From an uncultured Roseovarius sp. (GTDB lineage: Bacteria; Pseudomonadota; Alphaproteobacteria; Rhodobacterales; Rhodobacteraceae): a stretch of 64,000 bases of DNA. This document shows positions 8,708 through 17,642 of the stretch, one piece after another. The stretch is from contig NZ_CANLER010000001.1 in the NCBI RefSeq assembly GCF_947489715.1, positions 1 to 64,000 of the forward strand, read 5' to 3'. The notes beneath the pieces are model-generated. The model made no database searches. It had not been told where the DNA came from and worked only from the letters and a program-made list of their open reading frames with translations. Numbering within the stretch: the first letter of the stretch is position 1; each line of letters starts with the position of its first letter. The position numbers were made by a program, and so were the translations under genes.

Positions 8708-10270
8708 TCAGGCGCCGGGCAGGGCGGAGGGAATCCACCAGTCGCGCCCACGGGGTGTGGTTACATATTCCGGCCAGCGGAAATGGATTGGTGGGTCGTA
8801 ATCGCAGAGCGGTGGGATCATCGCCTCCTCTGCGGCTCGGGTCTTGAATTCCGTCATTGCGGCCGCGCGGGCGGCTTCATCCTCGAGCAGGCGCAGGGCC
8901 GAGGCGGCGAGGGTCTTGGCGGCGCAGCGGATCATCGGGTCGATGGTGGCGGGGATGCCGCCAAGCGCGTTCATCACCCAAGGCGGATAGGGGCCACCGC
9001 GCAGGGCCGGGCGGGCGATGTAGAACCGCGCCGTGGGGGCGTGCCAGCACATGTCGGTATAGTCGTCCGAAGTGGAATTGAGCTGGCTGGACGGCAGGTC
9101 GCGGCGCAGGATTTCTTCGGCCTCCTGCGGCGGGACCAGCCGGGTGAGTTCATCGATAAAGGGCTTTTCCATCGGCTCGGTGCCCGCATTGCGCTGGATC
9201 TCGCGGGCGATGTTGTCTGCCGCCTCGTCCCAGTGCGGCGCGCCGACCGCCTGCAGCGCGTCCCAGACCACGTTCGCCATGGCATGATTGGCAAGGCCGG
9301 GGCGGGATTTGCAGACCCAGTGACGTTCCACCCGGCAGCCGGTCATCGCGGCGGCGGCCTCGGCATTGCGATCGAGAACGGCGGTGATCCGGTCGGACAT
9401 CGCAAGGGTCGGCACGCGCATCATGTACTGGATTTCGGCCAGACCGGCGGGCAGGTTGTCGGCGGTGGCCTGCCCGGCGGTCAGGATCGCCTCGGAGATC
9501 GACCAGCCGCCCTGATGCGGCAGCATGGCTTCGCGCAGCGCCTTGGACGATTGGTACATTGTCATCAGCGCGTCATTGGCGCCGGGCGCGCGCACGTCGG
9601 AATGGCTTTGCGGAATGGGCGCGTTATCGGTGGCGCCCCAGGTCTCGGGCGCATCGCAGATGAACCGGTAGATCATCGCGTAGGCCGCACCGCAATGGGT
9701 GTTCCAGCGGACGGTATTGCACATCGGCAGCATGTAGAAAGGGTGGAAGGACAGCATCGCCGCCAGCCCGTCATAGTAGCCTTTGGCGGCATGAATCGGC
9801 TTGGAACCACGCACCTTCTCGGCCGGTTCGCCGGTATAGCGCAGCCCGCCCTTTATCCCATGTTTTTCCATCGCGGCCTTGGTGGCCAACAGCCCGCCCA
9901 GGGTGCTGATGCCCAGCCCCGAATGCGGGTCGGTATGGCCGCCGGCCTGAAACCCAAGGCCCTTGCGCGGTTCGCGCCGGGTGCCGGCCGCCTGGCAGTT
10001 TCCGGGCACCGCGTCATATTCGGCATACATGCCGATCACCGGCCCGTCGCCATTGGACCATTCCGCGCAGAAGGCGGTGGGCATGCCGCCGGAGCCTTCT
10101 TCGACGGTGAACCCCTCGGCGCGCAGGCGGGATACATACCATTCCGCCGAGCGGTATTCGCGCCAGGCGGTTTCACCAAAGTCGAAGATGGTCGAACACC
10201 AGACCGAAAGCTCGGGCATCCGGGCATCGACGATGTTCAGCGCATCGGACTGGGCGTTTGTCAGCGGCAT
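8708..10270 (-). CDS. M20-family amidohydrolase
   Basis: Metallo-amidohydrolase of 520 residues related to M20 peptidases and the p-aminobenzoyl-glutamate hydrolase group. AEYDAVPG (83-90) matches the metal-bridging aspartate strand and GHTDPHSGLG (111-120) the histidine motif. Where the family usually has adjacent glutamates (PAEE), this protein has GEPAEKV at 147-153, so the second glutamate, normally a metal ligand, is a lysine. A functional subfamily with altered metal binding is possible. AAGGAG precedes the ATG. It is the first gene of a two-gene operon with the amidinotransferase-family enzyme and is divergent from a LysR regulator. The role is inferred to be cleavage of an amide bond. 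Confidence 0.82.
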   Translation of the reverse strand: MPLTNAQSDALNIVDARMPELSVWCSTIFDFGETAWREYRSAEWYVSRLRAEGFTVEEGSGGMPTAFCAEWSNGDGPVIGMYAEYDAVPGNCQAAGTRREPRKGLGFQAGGHTDPHSGLGISTLGGLLATKAAMEKHGIKGGLRYTGEPAEKVRGSKPIHAAKGYYDGLAAMLSFHPFYMLPMCNTVRWNTHCGAAYAMIYRFICDAPETWGATDNAPIPQSHSDVRAPGANDALMTMYQSSKALREAMLPHQGGWSISEAILTAGQATADNLPAGLAEIQYMMRVPTLAMSDRITAVLDRNAEAAAAMTGCRVERHWVCKSRPGLANHAMANVVWDALQAVGAPHWDEAADNIAREIQRNAGTEPMEKPFIDELTRLVPPQEAEEILRRDLPSSQLNSTSDDYTDMCWHAPTARFYIARPALRGGPYPPWVMNALGGIPATIDPMIRCAAKTLAASALRLLEDEAARAAAMTEFKTRAAEEAMIPPLCDYDPPIHFRWPEYVTTPRGRDWWIPSALPGA

Positions 10271-10415
10271 CAGGGTCTCCTTGGCGGATATTTAGACAGT
10301 GCAGGGCGTGCCGGGAAAGTGAAACATTTTCTTTTGCTTGGGTAATTTCCTTCACCTTTTGCCGGAATTGCGCAAAACTGGCTGCGACAAGGGTATCTGA
10401 AGGGAGCCGGGGCTG
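10271..10415. promoter_or_regulatory. Divergent M20 amidohydrolase/LysR promoter region
   Basis: This 145-base divergent spacer holds the perfect palindrome TTGCGCAA at 10368-10375, close to the LysR gene, and a wider GTGAA...TTCAC pair nearer the amidohydrolase. Either could be a regulator site. No clear -35/-10 pair could be assigned. Confidence 0.3.
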
Positions 10416-11318
10416 ATGTCGCGCATTCCGACAACGCAGGCGCTGCGCGCGCTGGAGAGCTTTGCGCGCCACGGGGTCGTGTGGAAAGCGGCGGAGGAGC
10501 TGAACCTGACGCGCAGTGCGGTCAGCCATCAATTGCGCCTGCTGGAACGCGACCTGGGGTTCACGCTGTTCAACCGCGTCGGCACGGGGATCGAGCTGAC
10601 CAGCCGGGGCCGGGCTTATGCGGGTGACGTGCGTGAGGCGTTGTCCGTGATCAGCCGGTCGGCCTCGCGCCATGCGGGGGGCGGGCTAACGGGGCAGCTG
10701 ATTGTCAGCGCGACGCCGGGTTTCGCGGCCAATTGGTTGAACACCAAGATCTCGCGTTTCCGGGCGATGTGCCCGGATGTCGCGCTGTCGGTCGTGCTGC
10801 CGGCGGCGCTGGATGATATGTCGAACCCCGAGGTCGATGTGTTTATTTCCTTTGGCGATCCGGCGCAGATCGGTGCCGGGGTCGAGGTGCTGCGCGAGGT
10901 CGAGTTCACGCCGCTGGTCAGCCCGGTGCTGCTGAATCGGTTGGGCGGGCTGACCCGGCCCGAGGACGTACTGCAGGGGGACCTGCTGCATCTGGCGGAT
11001 CGCTGCGACTGGTCGGCGTGGCTGCGCCAGGCCGGGGTGAGGGATGTGCCCGAGGCCACCGGGATCGTCTATGCGGATATGACGCTGGTCTATTCGGCGG
11101 CGATCAACGCGCAAGGGATCGCCATGGGGGACGAGTTCATCTGCCATGACGCGATGGCGGCGGGCCACCTGATCCGGCCCTTCGACCTTGCGGTCAAACC
11201 GGCAAAATCCTACTATCTGTGGGTGCCGCCCGCAAAGCAGGACATGGCCAGCGTAACGGCCTTCCGGAACTGGATTCTGGCCGAGCTGCCCAGCCCGGCA
11301 TCGCCACGCGCCGGGTGA
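10416..11318 (+). CDS. GcvA-like LysR-family regulator
   Basis: Transcription factor of 300 residues. The N-terminal helix-turn-helix (WKAAEELNLTRSAVSHQLRL) and following linker are of the GcvA/AmpR branch, and the effector domain includes the conserved FAANWLNTKISRF and dSWxxWL-type strands. It lies between the divergent amidohydrolase operon and a downstream family 5 binding protein, so it probably controls uptake and hydrolysis of the same compound. The ATG at 10416 follows GAAGGGAGCC. Confidence 0.88.
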   Translation: MSRIPTTQALRALESFARHGVVWKAAEELNLTRSAVSHQLRLLERDLGFTLFNRVGTGIELTSRGRAYAGDVREALSVISRSASRHAGGGLTGQLIVSATPGFAANWLNTKISRFRAMCPDVALSVVLPAALDDMSNPEVDVFISFGDPAQIGAGVEVLREVEFTPLVSPVLLNRLGGLTRPEDVLQGDLLHLADRCDWSAWLRQAGVRDVPEATGIVYADMTLVYSAAINAQGIAMGDEFICHDAMAAGHLIRPFDLAVKPAKSYYLWVPPAKQDMASVTAFRNWILAELPSPASPRAG

Positions 11319-11347
11319 TTGGCAAATCTTATTTGTCTAATTGGCAA
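11318..11347. promoter_or_regulatory. Paired ATTGGCAA direct repeats before the binding-protein gene
   Basis: ATTGGCAA occurs at 11318-11325 and again at 11340-11347, 22 bases apart, or two helical turns on the same face. They lie about 120 bases upstream of the binding-protein start, immediately after the LysR stop. They may be activator sites, plausibly for that LysR protein; this is inferred from position only. Confidence 0.35.
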
Positions 11348-11466
11348 GAATAATTCCATTGTTGCCGCGCAATTGACCCTCTTAAGTTGAAGCGCGAGTG
11401 TCACCTGCTGTTGGTCAGAACCATAGCGGCGGGCGCGATCCACTTGCAGCAACGTGGGAGGAAGAA

Positions 11467-13065
11467 ATGAACGTCTTTGATATCGAACAGCTGAAAATGA
11501 GGTTTGCCGGTGGCGGCATGAGCCGGCGCGGGTTCATGCGATCTTTGCTGGCCACGGGGATGACGGCCTCGGCGGCGACCATGATCGCGGATCAGGCGCG
11601 CGCGGCGACGCCCAATCGCGGCGGCACGCTACGGCTGGGCAAGGGCCACGGCCAGACCACCGACACGATGAACCCGGGCACCGCCGAAAATGGCTATATG
11701 GTCAACCTGCTGCAATCGTTCCACGGCTACATGACCGAAGTGGCGCCCGATGGCAGCCTTGCTGCCGGGGTTGCCGAAAGCTGGGACGCGTCGCCAGATG
11801 GCAAGACCTGGAGCTTTAACCTGCGCCAAGGTGTCACGTTCCATGACGGCAAGCCGCTGACGCCTGAGGATGTGATCGCGTCGATCAATCATCACCGGGG
11901 CGATGACTCGACCTCGGCCGCGAAACCGCTTCTGGCGGCCATCATGGACGTCAAGGCCGACGGCACGAATGCCGTGGTGTTCGAGCTGGACGCGGGCAAT
12001 GCTGATTTCCCGTTCACGCTGAGCGATTATCACATTCCCATCGGGGCTTCGGCGGACGGCGCGGTGGACTGGACCACGGGCAATGGCTGTGGCGCCTACC
12101 GACTGGACAATTTCGAACCCGGTGTGCGCGCGGACCTGTCGCGCAATGACGGCCACTGGGACCTGGCCAACCGCGCGTTTTTCGACAGCGCGGAAATGCT
12201 GGCGATCACCGATACCAATGCGCGCACATCGGCGATGGTGGCGGGCGATCTGGATGCAATCGACCGGCTGGACCTGAAAACCGTCGAGCGAATCAAGCAG
12301 GTGCCGGGCATCAACGTGCATTCGATCCCCGGCACGCAGCATTTCACCTTTGAAATGATGTGCGACACCGACCCTTACACCGACCTGAACCTGCGGCTGG
12401 CGCTGAAATACGCGATTGACCGGCAAGAGTTGGTCGACAAGATCCTATTCGGCTATGGCGTCATCGGCAACGATCACCCGATCGGGCAGGGGCAGCGCTA
12501 TTTCAACAAGGACCTACCGCAGCGCGAGTATGATCCGGACAAGGCCAAGTTCCACCTGAAAGAGGCCGGGTTCGAGTCGATTGACATCGACCTGTCGGCG
12601 GCAGATGCGGCCTTTGCCGGATCGGTGGACGCGGCGGTCCTCTATCAGAATTCGGCGTCCAAGGCCGGGATCAACATCAAGCCGATCCGCGAGCCGAATG
12701 ACGGCTACTGGACCGATGTGTGGAACGTCAAACCCTTTGTCGCTGTCTATTGGGGCGGGCGACCCGTCGAAGACCAGATGTTTTCGACCGCATATCAGAG
12801 CGGTGTGCCCTGGAATGGCACGAAATGGTCCAATGCGCGGTTTGACGAACTGCTGATCAAAGCCCGGGCCGAGCTGCAAGACGACAAGCGCCGGGCGATG
12901 TATTACGAGATGCAGGAAATTCTGAGCAACGATGGCGGGCTGATCGCGCCGATGTTTGCCTCGTACGTGTTTGGCACCCGCGACAATGTGGTGACCCCGG
13001 CGCAGATGGGATCGAACTGGGATATGGATGGCGAACGCTGCATCGAGCGCTGGTGGTTCGCGTAA
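11467..13065 (+). CDS. Tat-exported family 5 ABC substrate-binding protein
   Basis: Periplasmic solute-binding protein of 532 residues (dipeptide/oligopeptide/opine type). The start at 11467 is fixed by GGGAGGAAGAA just upstream. A twin-arginine signal, SRRGFM at 19-24, followed by a hydrophobic stretch and an ARA cleavage site near residue 46, suggests export as a folded protein. The mature part has the family signatures PLTPEDVIASINHH and NLRLALKYAIDRQELV. No permease or ATPase gene follows; the next element is a terminator. It is therefore an orphan binding protein whose membrane partner must be encoded elsewhere. Context suggests an amide- or guanidine-containing ligand. Confidence 0.9.
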   Translation: MNVFDIEQLKMRFAGGGMSRRGFMRSLLATGMTASAATMIADQARAATPNRGGTLRLGKGHGQTTDTMNPGTAENGYMVNLLQSFHGYMTEVAPDGSLAAGVAESWDASPDGKTWSFNLRQGVTFHDGKPLTPEDVIASINHHRGDDSTSAAKPLLAAIMDVKADGTNAVVFELDAGNADFPFTLSDYHIPIGASADGAVDWTTGNGCGAYRLDNFEPGVRADLSRNDGHWDLANRAFFDSAEMLAITDTNARTSAMVAGDLDAIDRLDLKTVERIKQVPGINVHSIPGTQHFTFEMMCDTDPYTDLNLRLALKYAIDRQELVDKILFGYGVIGNDHPIGQGQRYFNKDLPQREYDPDKAKFHLKEAGFESIDIDLSAADAAFAGSVDAAVLYQNSASKAGINIKPIREPNDGYWTDVWNVKPFVAVYWGGRPVEDQMFSTAYQSGVPWNGTKWSNARFDELLIKARAELQDDKRRAMYYEMQEILSNDGGLIAPMFASYVFGTRDNVVTPAQMGSNWDMDGERCIERWWFA

Positions 13066-13088
13066 AACCGGTCACGCCCTGAAACGAA

Positions 13089-13124
13089 AAAAAGCCCTGC
13101 GCCGGTGATTGCGCAGGGCTTTTT
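13089..13124. terminator. Bidirectional intrinsic terminator
   Basis: A perfect 10-bp stem AGCCCTGCGC / GCGCAGGGCT (13093-13102 and 13111-13120) has an A-run on the left and a T-run on the right. It lies between the convergent ends of the binding-protein gene and the DUF1127 gene and can stop transcription from both sides. Confidence 0.92.
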
Positions 13125-13165
13125 ACAATGCGGTGCCGATCAGGGCAGTGACCGACGCAAATACC

Positions 13166-13363
13166 TTAGTGGTAGATGCCGATACGGTCGATGTCGCTGC
13201 GACTCAGCCCGATATCGTCCAGCTCGCGGTCGCTGAGCTGCGACAGGGCCCTGCGGGTGGCGCGGGCTTCGAACCATGCGGTGACTGCGGCGCCGATTTT
13301 CGCCACGGTGTGACCAATGAAGCCGGTTGCGGCATGGGAGCGGGTGGTGTCGATGACGGCCAT
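13166..13363 (-). CDS. DUF1127 family small protein
   Basis: Protein of 65 residues whose C-terminal half, from about residue 33, matches the DUF1127 pattern: LSQLSDRELDDIGLSRSDID, an arginine/aspartate-rich helical pair. Short DUF1127 proteins are common in alphaproteobacteria. Some are linked to phosphate, RNA turnover or stress physiology, but no role can be assigned here. AGAAGGAAG precedes the ATG. It is monocistronic, convergent with the binding-protein gene, and shares its bidirectional terminator. Confidence 0.85.
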   Translation of the reverse strand: MAVIDTTRSHAATGFIGHTVAKIGAAVTAWFEARATRRALSQLSDRELDDIGLSRSDIDRIGIYH

Positions 13364-13728
13364 GATATTCTTCCTTCTTTCCGGGGTGTTGGCCCGGCTT
13401 TGTAACAGTTCTGTGTCTGTGGCTCAGGTAGTCCTGCGGCGGCAAAACGACAAGCAGCGAAAACTGCATATTCCCTATGCAAAAATTGCATGGGTGCAGC
13501 TTGAATGCTCGGCTGCGAAGGGGTGCATGACACCCGCCGGTCGCCTCTGCCGTGCAGGCCCCGCGGGTCCGGCCGGAACCTTGGGAGTGGTCGCCTGCAT
13601 TGGTCTTGCCGGGGGCGATGCGATCAGGATGGGCCGTGATTTGCGCGGCATATCTGCGCATTCCGCTTGGTGTTTGTTCTCGTTTCGTGCTAATGCTTGG
13701 CAAAACAGAAAAGAGCAGGGCAGAATTC
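13364..13728. other. Divergent DUF1127/ruvC intergenic region
   Basis: This 365-base gap has no convincing gene. It must hold promoters for DUF1127 (minus) and ruvC (plus). About 100 bases before DUF1127 is an inverted repeat TGCATA-TTCCC-TATGCA (13465-13481), followed by two further TGCA elements (13487 and 13495). A protein-binding dyad is possible; nothing else stands out. Confidence 0.4.
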
Positions 13729-14226
13729 ATGCGTGTATTGGGTATCGACCCCGGGTTGCGGAACCTCGGATGGGGCGTGATTGACGTGGATGGCAGCCGG
13801 CTGAGCCATGTGGCCAATGGCGTATGCAAATCGCGTGGCGATGACATGGCGGCGCGGCTTTTGTCGCTGCATCAACAACTTACCGCGGTGTTTACCGCCT
13901 ATGCGCCGGATACGGCGGCGGTGGAGCAGACTTTCGTCAACAAGGACGGGGCGGGGACGCTGAAGCTGGGCCAGGCGCGGGGCATTGCGGTGCTGGTGCC
14001 GGCGCAGTTCGGGCTGAGCGTCGGAGAATACGCGCCGAACCGGGTGAAAAAGACGGTTGTGGGCGTGGGCCATGCCGACAAGGCGCAGATCGGACATATG
14101 GTGAAAGTGCAGTTGCCGGGCTGTGATCCTACCGGCCCGGATGCGGCGGATGCGCTGGCGATCGCGATCTGTCATGCGCATCACGCGCGGTCGGCGCAGG
14201 TCATGGTGGAAAAGGTGCGCGCATGA
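13729..14226 (+). CDS. ruvC: Holliday junction resolvase RuvC
   Basis: Endonuclease of 165 residues that cuts four-way junctions produced by homologous recombination. The acidic active site is complete: D7 in GIDPG, E66 in VEQTF, and D138 and D141 in GPDAADALA. The start at 13729 gives the usual [10 protein letters not shown]-terminus; longer readings have no family support. It is the first gene of the ruv operon and overlaps ruvA by 4 bases (ATGA). Confidence 0.97.
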   Translation: MRVLGIDPGLRNLGWGVIDVDGSRLSHVANGVCKSRGDDMAARLLSLHQQLTAVFTAYAPDTAAVEQTFVNKDGAGTLKLGQARGIAVLVPAQFGLSVGEYAPNRVKKTVVGVGHADKAQIGHMVKVQLPGCDPTGPDAADALAIAICHAHHARSAQVMVEKVRA

Positions 14227-14876
14227 TCGGGCGGATCGCAGGCCGGGTGGATTACCGCGCCGAGGATCACGTGCTGATCGACGTGCGCGGCGTGGGTTAT
14301 CTGGTCTATTGCAATGATCGCACCCTGCAGGCGCTGCCCGCTGTGGGCGAACATACGGCACTTTATACCGACCTGCTGGTGCGCGAGGATAATCTGCAGC
14401 TTTTCGGTTTTACCTCGCTGGTGGAAAAGGAGTGGCACCGCCTGCTGATGAGCGTTCAGGGGGTCGGGGCCAAGGCGTCGATGGCGATCCTTGGCACGCT
14501 GGGGCCCGATGGCGCGGGCCGTGCGATTGCGCTGGGCGACTGGAATTCGGTGAAGGCGGCCAAGGGGATCGGCCCCAAGACGGCGCAGCGGGTGGTGAAC
14601 GAGTTGAAAGACAAGGCGCCGCAGGTGATGGCGATGGGCGCGAGCCCGGCCCCGGTTGTTGATCTCGGTGGCGATGAGGTGATCGAGGCAACTGTGCCTG
14701 CCGCCCCCGTGGCCGGGTCCGGCGCGCAGGCCGAGGCGCTGTCGGCCCTGAGCAATCTGGGGTATGCCCCGGGCGAGGCGGCCGGCGCCGTGGCGCAGGC
14801 GGCAGGCGACGCGCCCGAGGCGGAGACGCCCGCATTGATCCGCGCCGCGCTAAAATTGCTGGCACCGAAAGGGTAG
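14223..14876 (+). CDS. ruvA: Holliday junction branch migration protein RuvA
   Basis: DNA-binding tetramer subunit of 217 residues. The N-terminal OB-fold domain begins [11 protein letters not shown], the central pair of helix-hairpin-helix motifs is seen in [17 protein letters not shown] and [17 protein letters not shown], and a flexible Ala/Pro-rich linker leads to the C-terminal RuvB-binding helices. It loads the RuvB motor on Holliday junctions. Its start overlaps the ruvC stop, and its stop is only 6 bases before the inserted GIY-YIG gene. Confidence 0.97.
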   Translation: MIGRIAGRVDYRAEDHVLIDVRGVGYLVYCNDRTLQALPAVGEHTALYTDLLVREDNLQLFGFTSLVEKEWHRLLMSVQGVGAKASMAILGTLGPDGAGRAIALGDWNSVKAAKGIGPKTAQRVVNELKDKAPQVMAMGASPAPVVDLGGDEVIEATVPAAPVAGSGAQAEALSALSNLGYAPGEAAGAVAQAAGDAPEAETPALIRAALKLLAPKG

Positions 14877-14882
14877 GCACAG

Positions 14883-15767
14883 ATGGCTTTGCATCTTTGC
14901 ATGTTGCTGAAGGCCGAAGGACTGGATCCGGCAGATGTCTCGCTGGTATTCCACAAGACTAAATTACAGCCGTTTCGTCGGATGCTGCCGTGGCTGGTCC
15001 GGCAAAGGGCAGATCTTTTCGAAGCGTATCAGGCGGTTCATTCGACACCGGCGGAGAATACGCTGAAGAAGCGCCGGTTCTGTGCGAGTTTCGTGCCGTT
15101 GGATGAACATTTGATGATGTTCGTGGGTGTGTACTGCATCGCCGGGTTTAAGGAATTACCCACCTCGTTCATCTATGCCGATCGGCGTTACAGCGAACTT
15201 GAAGAAACCTACGGCGCTACCGATACAGGACCAACAGCCAATCTTGCGCGACAGGCCACACAACTTCGCTTCGATCTCGAATGCTCGGGATATCTTGCGG
15301 ATTTCTGCGGGCGGCTCATCGTGAAATCCCCGATGGGGCGGGCCTATATTCGCCGGGCCGATAAACTGAATCCTGAAATTTCGGAGCTCTTGGCCGAGCC
15401 ACAGTTTGAGCCGACTTGTCCGGACTGGCGGGAACTTGTGCTGGATGGGCTGGAAGTGCGGAATCTGCCGGAGAGCTGGAGGGCACGGCTCAGGGAATGG
15501 CGCGGGATTTACCTGATCATCGACCGCGCCGGTGGCGCGCGCTATGTTGGGTCCGCCTATGGCCTGGAGAATATTCTTGGCCGTTGGCTTGCGCATGTTG
15601 CCGGCGATGTTGGCGTGACGCGCGAGCTGAAAAAACGCAGCGCCAAGGATTTTCGCTTCTCGATTCTGGAGAGGGTTTCTCCGGATGAGGTTGTTGAAGA
15701 GGTTGTCGCGTTGGAACATGGTTGGATGAATCGATTGGGCACGAGGGAATGGGGTCTGAATGCATGA
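14883..15767 (+). CDS. GIY-YIG domain protein between ruvA and ruvB
   Basis: Protein of 294 residues with an unrecognised N-terminal region (about 1-200) and a C-terminal GIY-YIG nuclease-like domain. GIY is at 208-210, YVG at 221-223, the helix arginine is R234 (GRW) and the metal-binding glutamate is E278 in [11 protein letters not shown], followed by the typical REWGLN ending. All key catalytic positions of the family appear intact. It is tightly packed, 6 bases after ruvA, and its TGA overlaps the ruvB ATG, so it is co-translated with the branch-migration genes. Three 60-base lines counted by hand (from 15001, 15121, 15181) have 32 G+C each (53%), against 39 and 48 in lines of ruvA (14521) and ruvB (16381). 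This suggests transfer into the operon. A junction- or branch-specific nuclease role is inference. Confidence 0.85.
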   Translation: MALHLCMLLKAEGLDPADVSLVFHKTKLQPFRRMLPWLVRQRADLFEAYQAVHSTPAENTLKKRRFCASFVPLDEHLMMFVGVYCIAGFKELPTSFIYADRRYSELEETYGATDTGPTANLARQATQLRFDLECSGYLADFCGRLIVKSPMGRAYIRRADKLNPEISELLAEPQFEPTCPDWRELVLDGLEVRNLPESWRARLREWRGIYLIIDRAGGARYVGSAYGLENILGRWLAHVAGDVGVTRELKKRSAKDFRFSILERVSPDEVVEEVVALEHGWMNRLGTREWGLNA

Positions 15768-16792
15768 GTGAGCCTGATCCCAACCTGCGCCCCGAGCAAC
15801 TGCCCGACGATCAGGACCGGTCGCTCAGGCCGCAGGCGCTGAGCGAGTTCATTGGTCAAGCCGAGGCGCGGGCCAATTTGCGCGTCTTCATCCAGTCCGC
15901 CCGGCAGCGCGGCGAGGCCATGGACCATACGCTGTTTCATGGCCCCCCCGGTCTGGGCAAGACGACGCTGGCGCAGATCCTGTCGAAGGAGCTGGGCGTC
16001 GGGTTCCGGATGACATCGGGCCCGGTGCTGGCCAAGGCGGGGGATCTGGCGGCGATCCTGACCAATCTGGAGCGCAACGATGTGCTCTTCATCGACGAAA
16101 TTCACCGACTGAACCCGGCGGTGGAAGAAGTGCTCTATCCCGCGCTGGAAGATTTCGAACTGGACCTGGTGATCGGCGAAGGACCGGCGGCGCGCACGGT
16201 GCGGATCGAATTGCAGCCTTTTACGCTGGTGGGCGCGACGACCCGGTTGGGGTTGCTGACCACGCCGCTGCGCGATCGTTTCGGCATCCCGGTGCGGTTG
16301 CAGTTCTATACTGAGGACGAACTGTACGAGATTGTCCGCCGCAATGCCGATCTGCTGGGCGCACCGGCGGATGCCGACGGCGCGCGCGAGATTGCCCGCC
16401 GGGCGCGCGGTACGCCCCGGATCGCCGGGCGACTGTTGCGCCGGGTGGTGGATTTTGCGCTGGTCGAGGGCGATGGGCATGTGACCCGCGCGCTGGCAGA
16501 TCATGCGCTGACCCGCCTGGGCGTGGATCAGCTGGGCTGTGACGGGGCTGACCGGCGGTATCTGACGCTGATCGCCGAGGCCTATCAGGGCGGGCCGGTG
16601 GGGATCGAGACGATCAGCGCGGCGCTGTCGGAATCCCGCGATGCGCTGGAAGAGGTGATCGAGCCGTTCCTGCTGCAGCAGGGGCTGATCCAGCGCACCC
16701 CGCGCGGGCGCATGCTGGCGCAGCGGGGGTGGCGGCATCTGGGGCTGGCTGTGCCCGAGGGCAAGGCGCAATCCGATCTCTTCGGGAAATAG
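15764..16792 (+). CDS. ruvB: Holliday junction branch migration ATPase RuvB
   Basis: AAA+ motor of 342 residues that drives branch migration with RuvA. Walker A GPPGLGKT is at 60-67, Walker B/DEIH at 111-114, sensor [14 protein letters not shown] near 158-170 with the arginine-finger region, and a C-terminal winged-helix domain ends the protein. The start at 15764 overlaps the stop of the GIY-YIG gene as ATGA; a longer in-frame reading from 15722 lies wholly within that gene and is not needed. It is the last ruv gene. Confidence 0.97.
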   Translation: MSEPDPNLRPEQLPDDQDRSLRPQALSEFIGQAEARANLRVFIQSARQRGEAMDHTLFHGPPGLGKTTLAQILSKELGVGFRMTSGPVLAKAGDLAAILTNLERNDVLFIDEIHRLNPAVEEVLYPALEDFELDLVIGEGPAARTVRIELQPFTLVGATTRLGLLTTPLRDRFGIPVRLQFYTEDELYEIVRRNADLLGAPADADGAREIARRARGTPRIAGRLLRRVVDFALVEGDGHVTRALADHALTRLGVDQLGCDGADRRYLTLIAEAYQGGPVGIETISAALSESRDALEEVIEPFLLQQGLIQRTPRGRMLAQRGWRHLGLAVPEGKAQSDLFGK

Positions 16793-16903
16793 CCCAGCGT
16801 CGTGCAATGTGAGTATTTTGACCAAGAAGAAGGGGCGCGCGCGTTGACCCCCGGCAGGGTTTTGGTATGTCGGGCCGGGGTTTGAGCAAAAGGACCGTTG
16901 GCG

Positions 16904-17545
16904 ATGCAACCGGACGAGATTGAGGCGCATTTCACCCGCAGCGACGGGTCGTTTCTCTTTGCCCGCTGGGGCCGGCCGATCGTGCCAATTGTGTTTGGCG
17001 TCGACGACGCCACGCTGGCGGTGGTCAAGGGCGCGGTCGAGGCGGTTGTCGCCCTGGCCGGCCACGAGATGGCCGAGACCGATCCGGAACTGGGCGCCAA
17101 CCTGATGTTCTTTTTCTTCCGTGACTGGGATGAACTGCCGCAGGTGCCCGACCTGGACCGGATGGTTCCCGATCTGGAGCCTTTGGTGGAGCGTCTCAAG
17201 GCGACGGATGCCAACCAGTACCGCATCTTTCGGTTCGACGAAGATGGCGCGATCCGGGCGAGTTTCGTGTTCCTGCGGATGGATGACAACCTGAGCACCG
17301 TTCCGGCCGAGACACTGGCGCTGAGCCAAATGGTGCAGACCATCCTGCTGTGGTCGGACGAGGCCTTTACCGAGCGGTCGCCGCTGGCAGTCATGCCCGA
17401 CAGCGACGCGGTGATCCTGCGGCCCGAGATCGGCGATCTGATCCGGGTGAGCTATGACCCGGTGCTGCCGCCGGTTTCGCATGACAGCAGCCATGCCCTG
17501 CGGCTGAGCGCGCGATTGCAAGCGAGTGGGGCACTGTCACATTGA
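16904..17545 (+). CDS. Conserved hypothetical protein
   Basis: Protein of 213 residues, not assigned to a known family. It is acidic, with no signal peptide or membrane segment. Visible stretches are GSFLFARWGRPIVPIVFGVD near the N-terminus, where an arginine/aspartate-rich site may lie, and FFFFRDWDELPQVPDLDRM in the middle. The ATG at 16904 has AAAAGGA about 9 bases upstream; a TTG two codons earlier is too close to it. It follows ruvB by about 110 bases in the same direction and precedes the Tol-Pal genes. Its composition and length suggest a real gene. Confidence 0.8.
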   Translation: MQPDEIEAHFTRSDGSFLFARWGRPIVPIVFGVDDATLAVVKGAVEAVVALAGHEMAETDPELGANLMFFFFRDWDELPQVPDLDRMVPDLEPLVERLKATDANQYRIFRFDEDGAIRASFVFLRMDDNLSTVPAETLALSQMVQTILLWSDEAFTERSPLAVMPDSDAVILRPEIGDLIRVSYDPVLPPVSHDSSHALRLSARLQASGALSH

Positions 17546-17642
17546 GGGCGCTTGCGCGCACGCTTGATCTCTCGTCATCCGCTTCCGGCGTCTTTCTCAA
17601 GCCGCCTGTGGCACGCGGTGCGCACTTACTGCGCGCGGGGGT

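Noticed and set aside
8597-10345. A 582-codon plus-strand reading opposite the M20 amidohydrolase
   Set aside because: It is the mirror of a high-GC real gene, is rich in Gly/Arg/His with no family likeness, and has no ribosome site.
13140-13847. A 235-codon minus reading through DUF1127 and into ruvC
   Set aside because: It overlaps the start of ruvC and the real DUF1127 frame, and its composition is typical of a shadow frame.
15557-17521. A 654-codon minus-strand reading across the GIY-YIG gene, ruvB and the unknown gene
   Set aside because: It spans three well-supported plus-strand genes and an intergenic gap, and the protein is low-complexity Gln/Arg/His.
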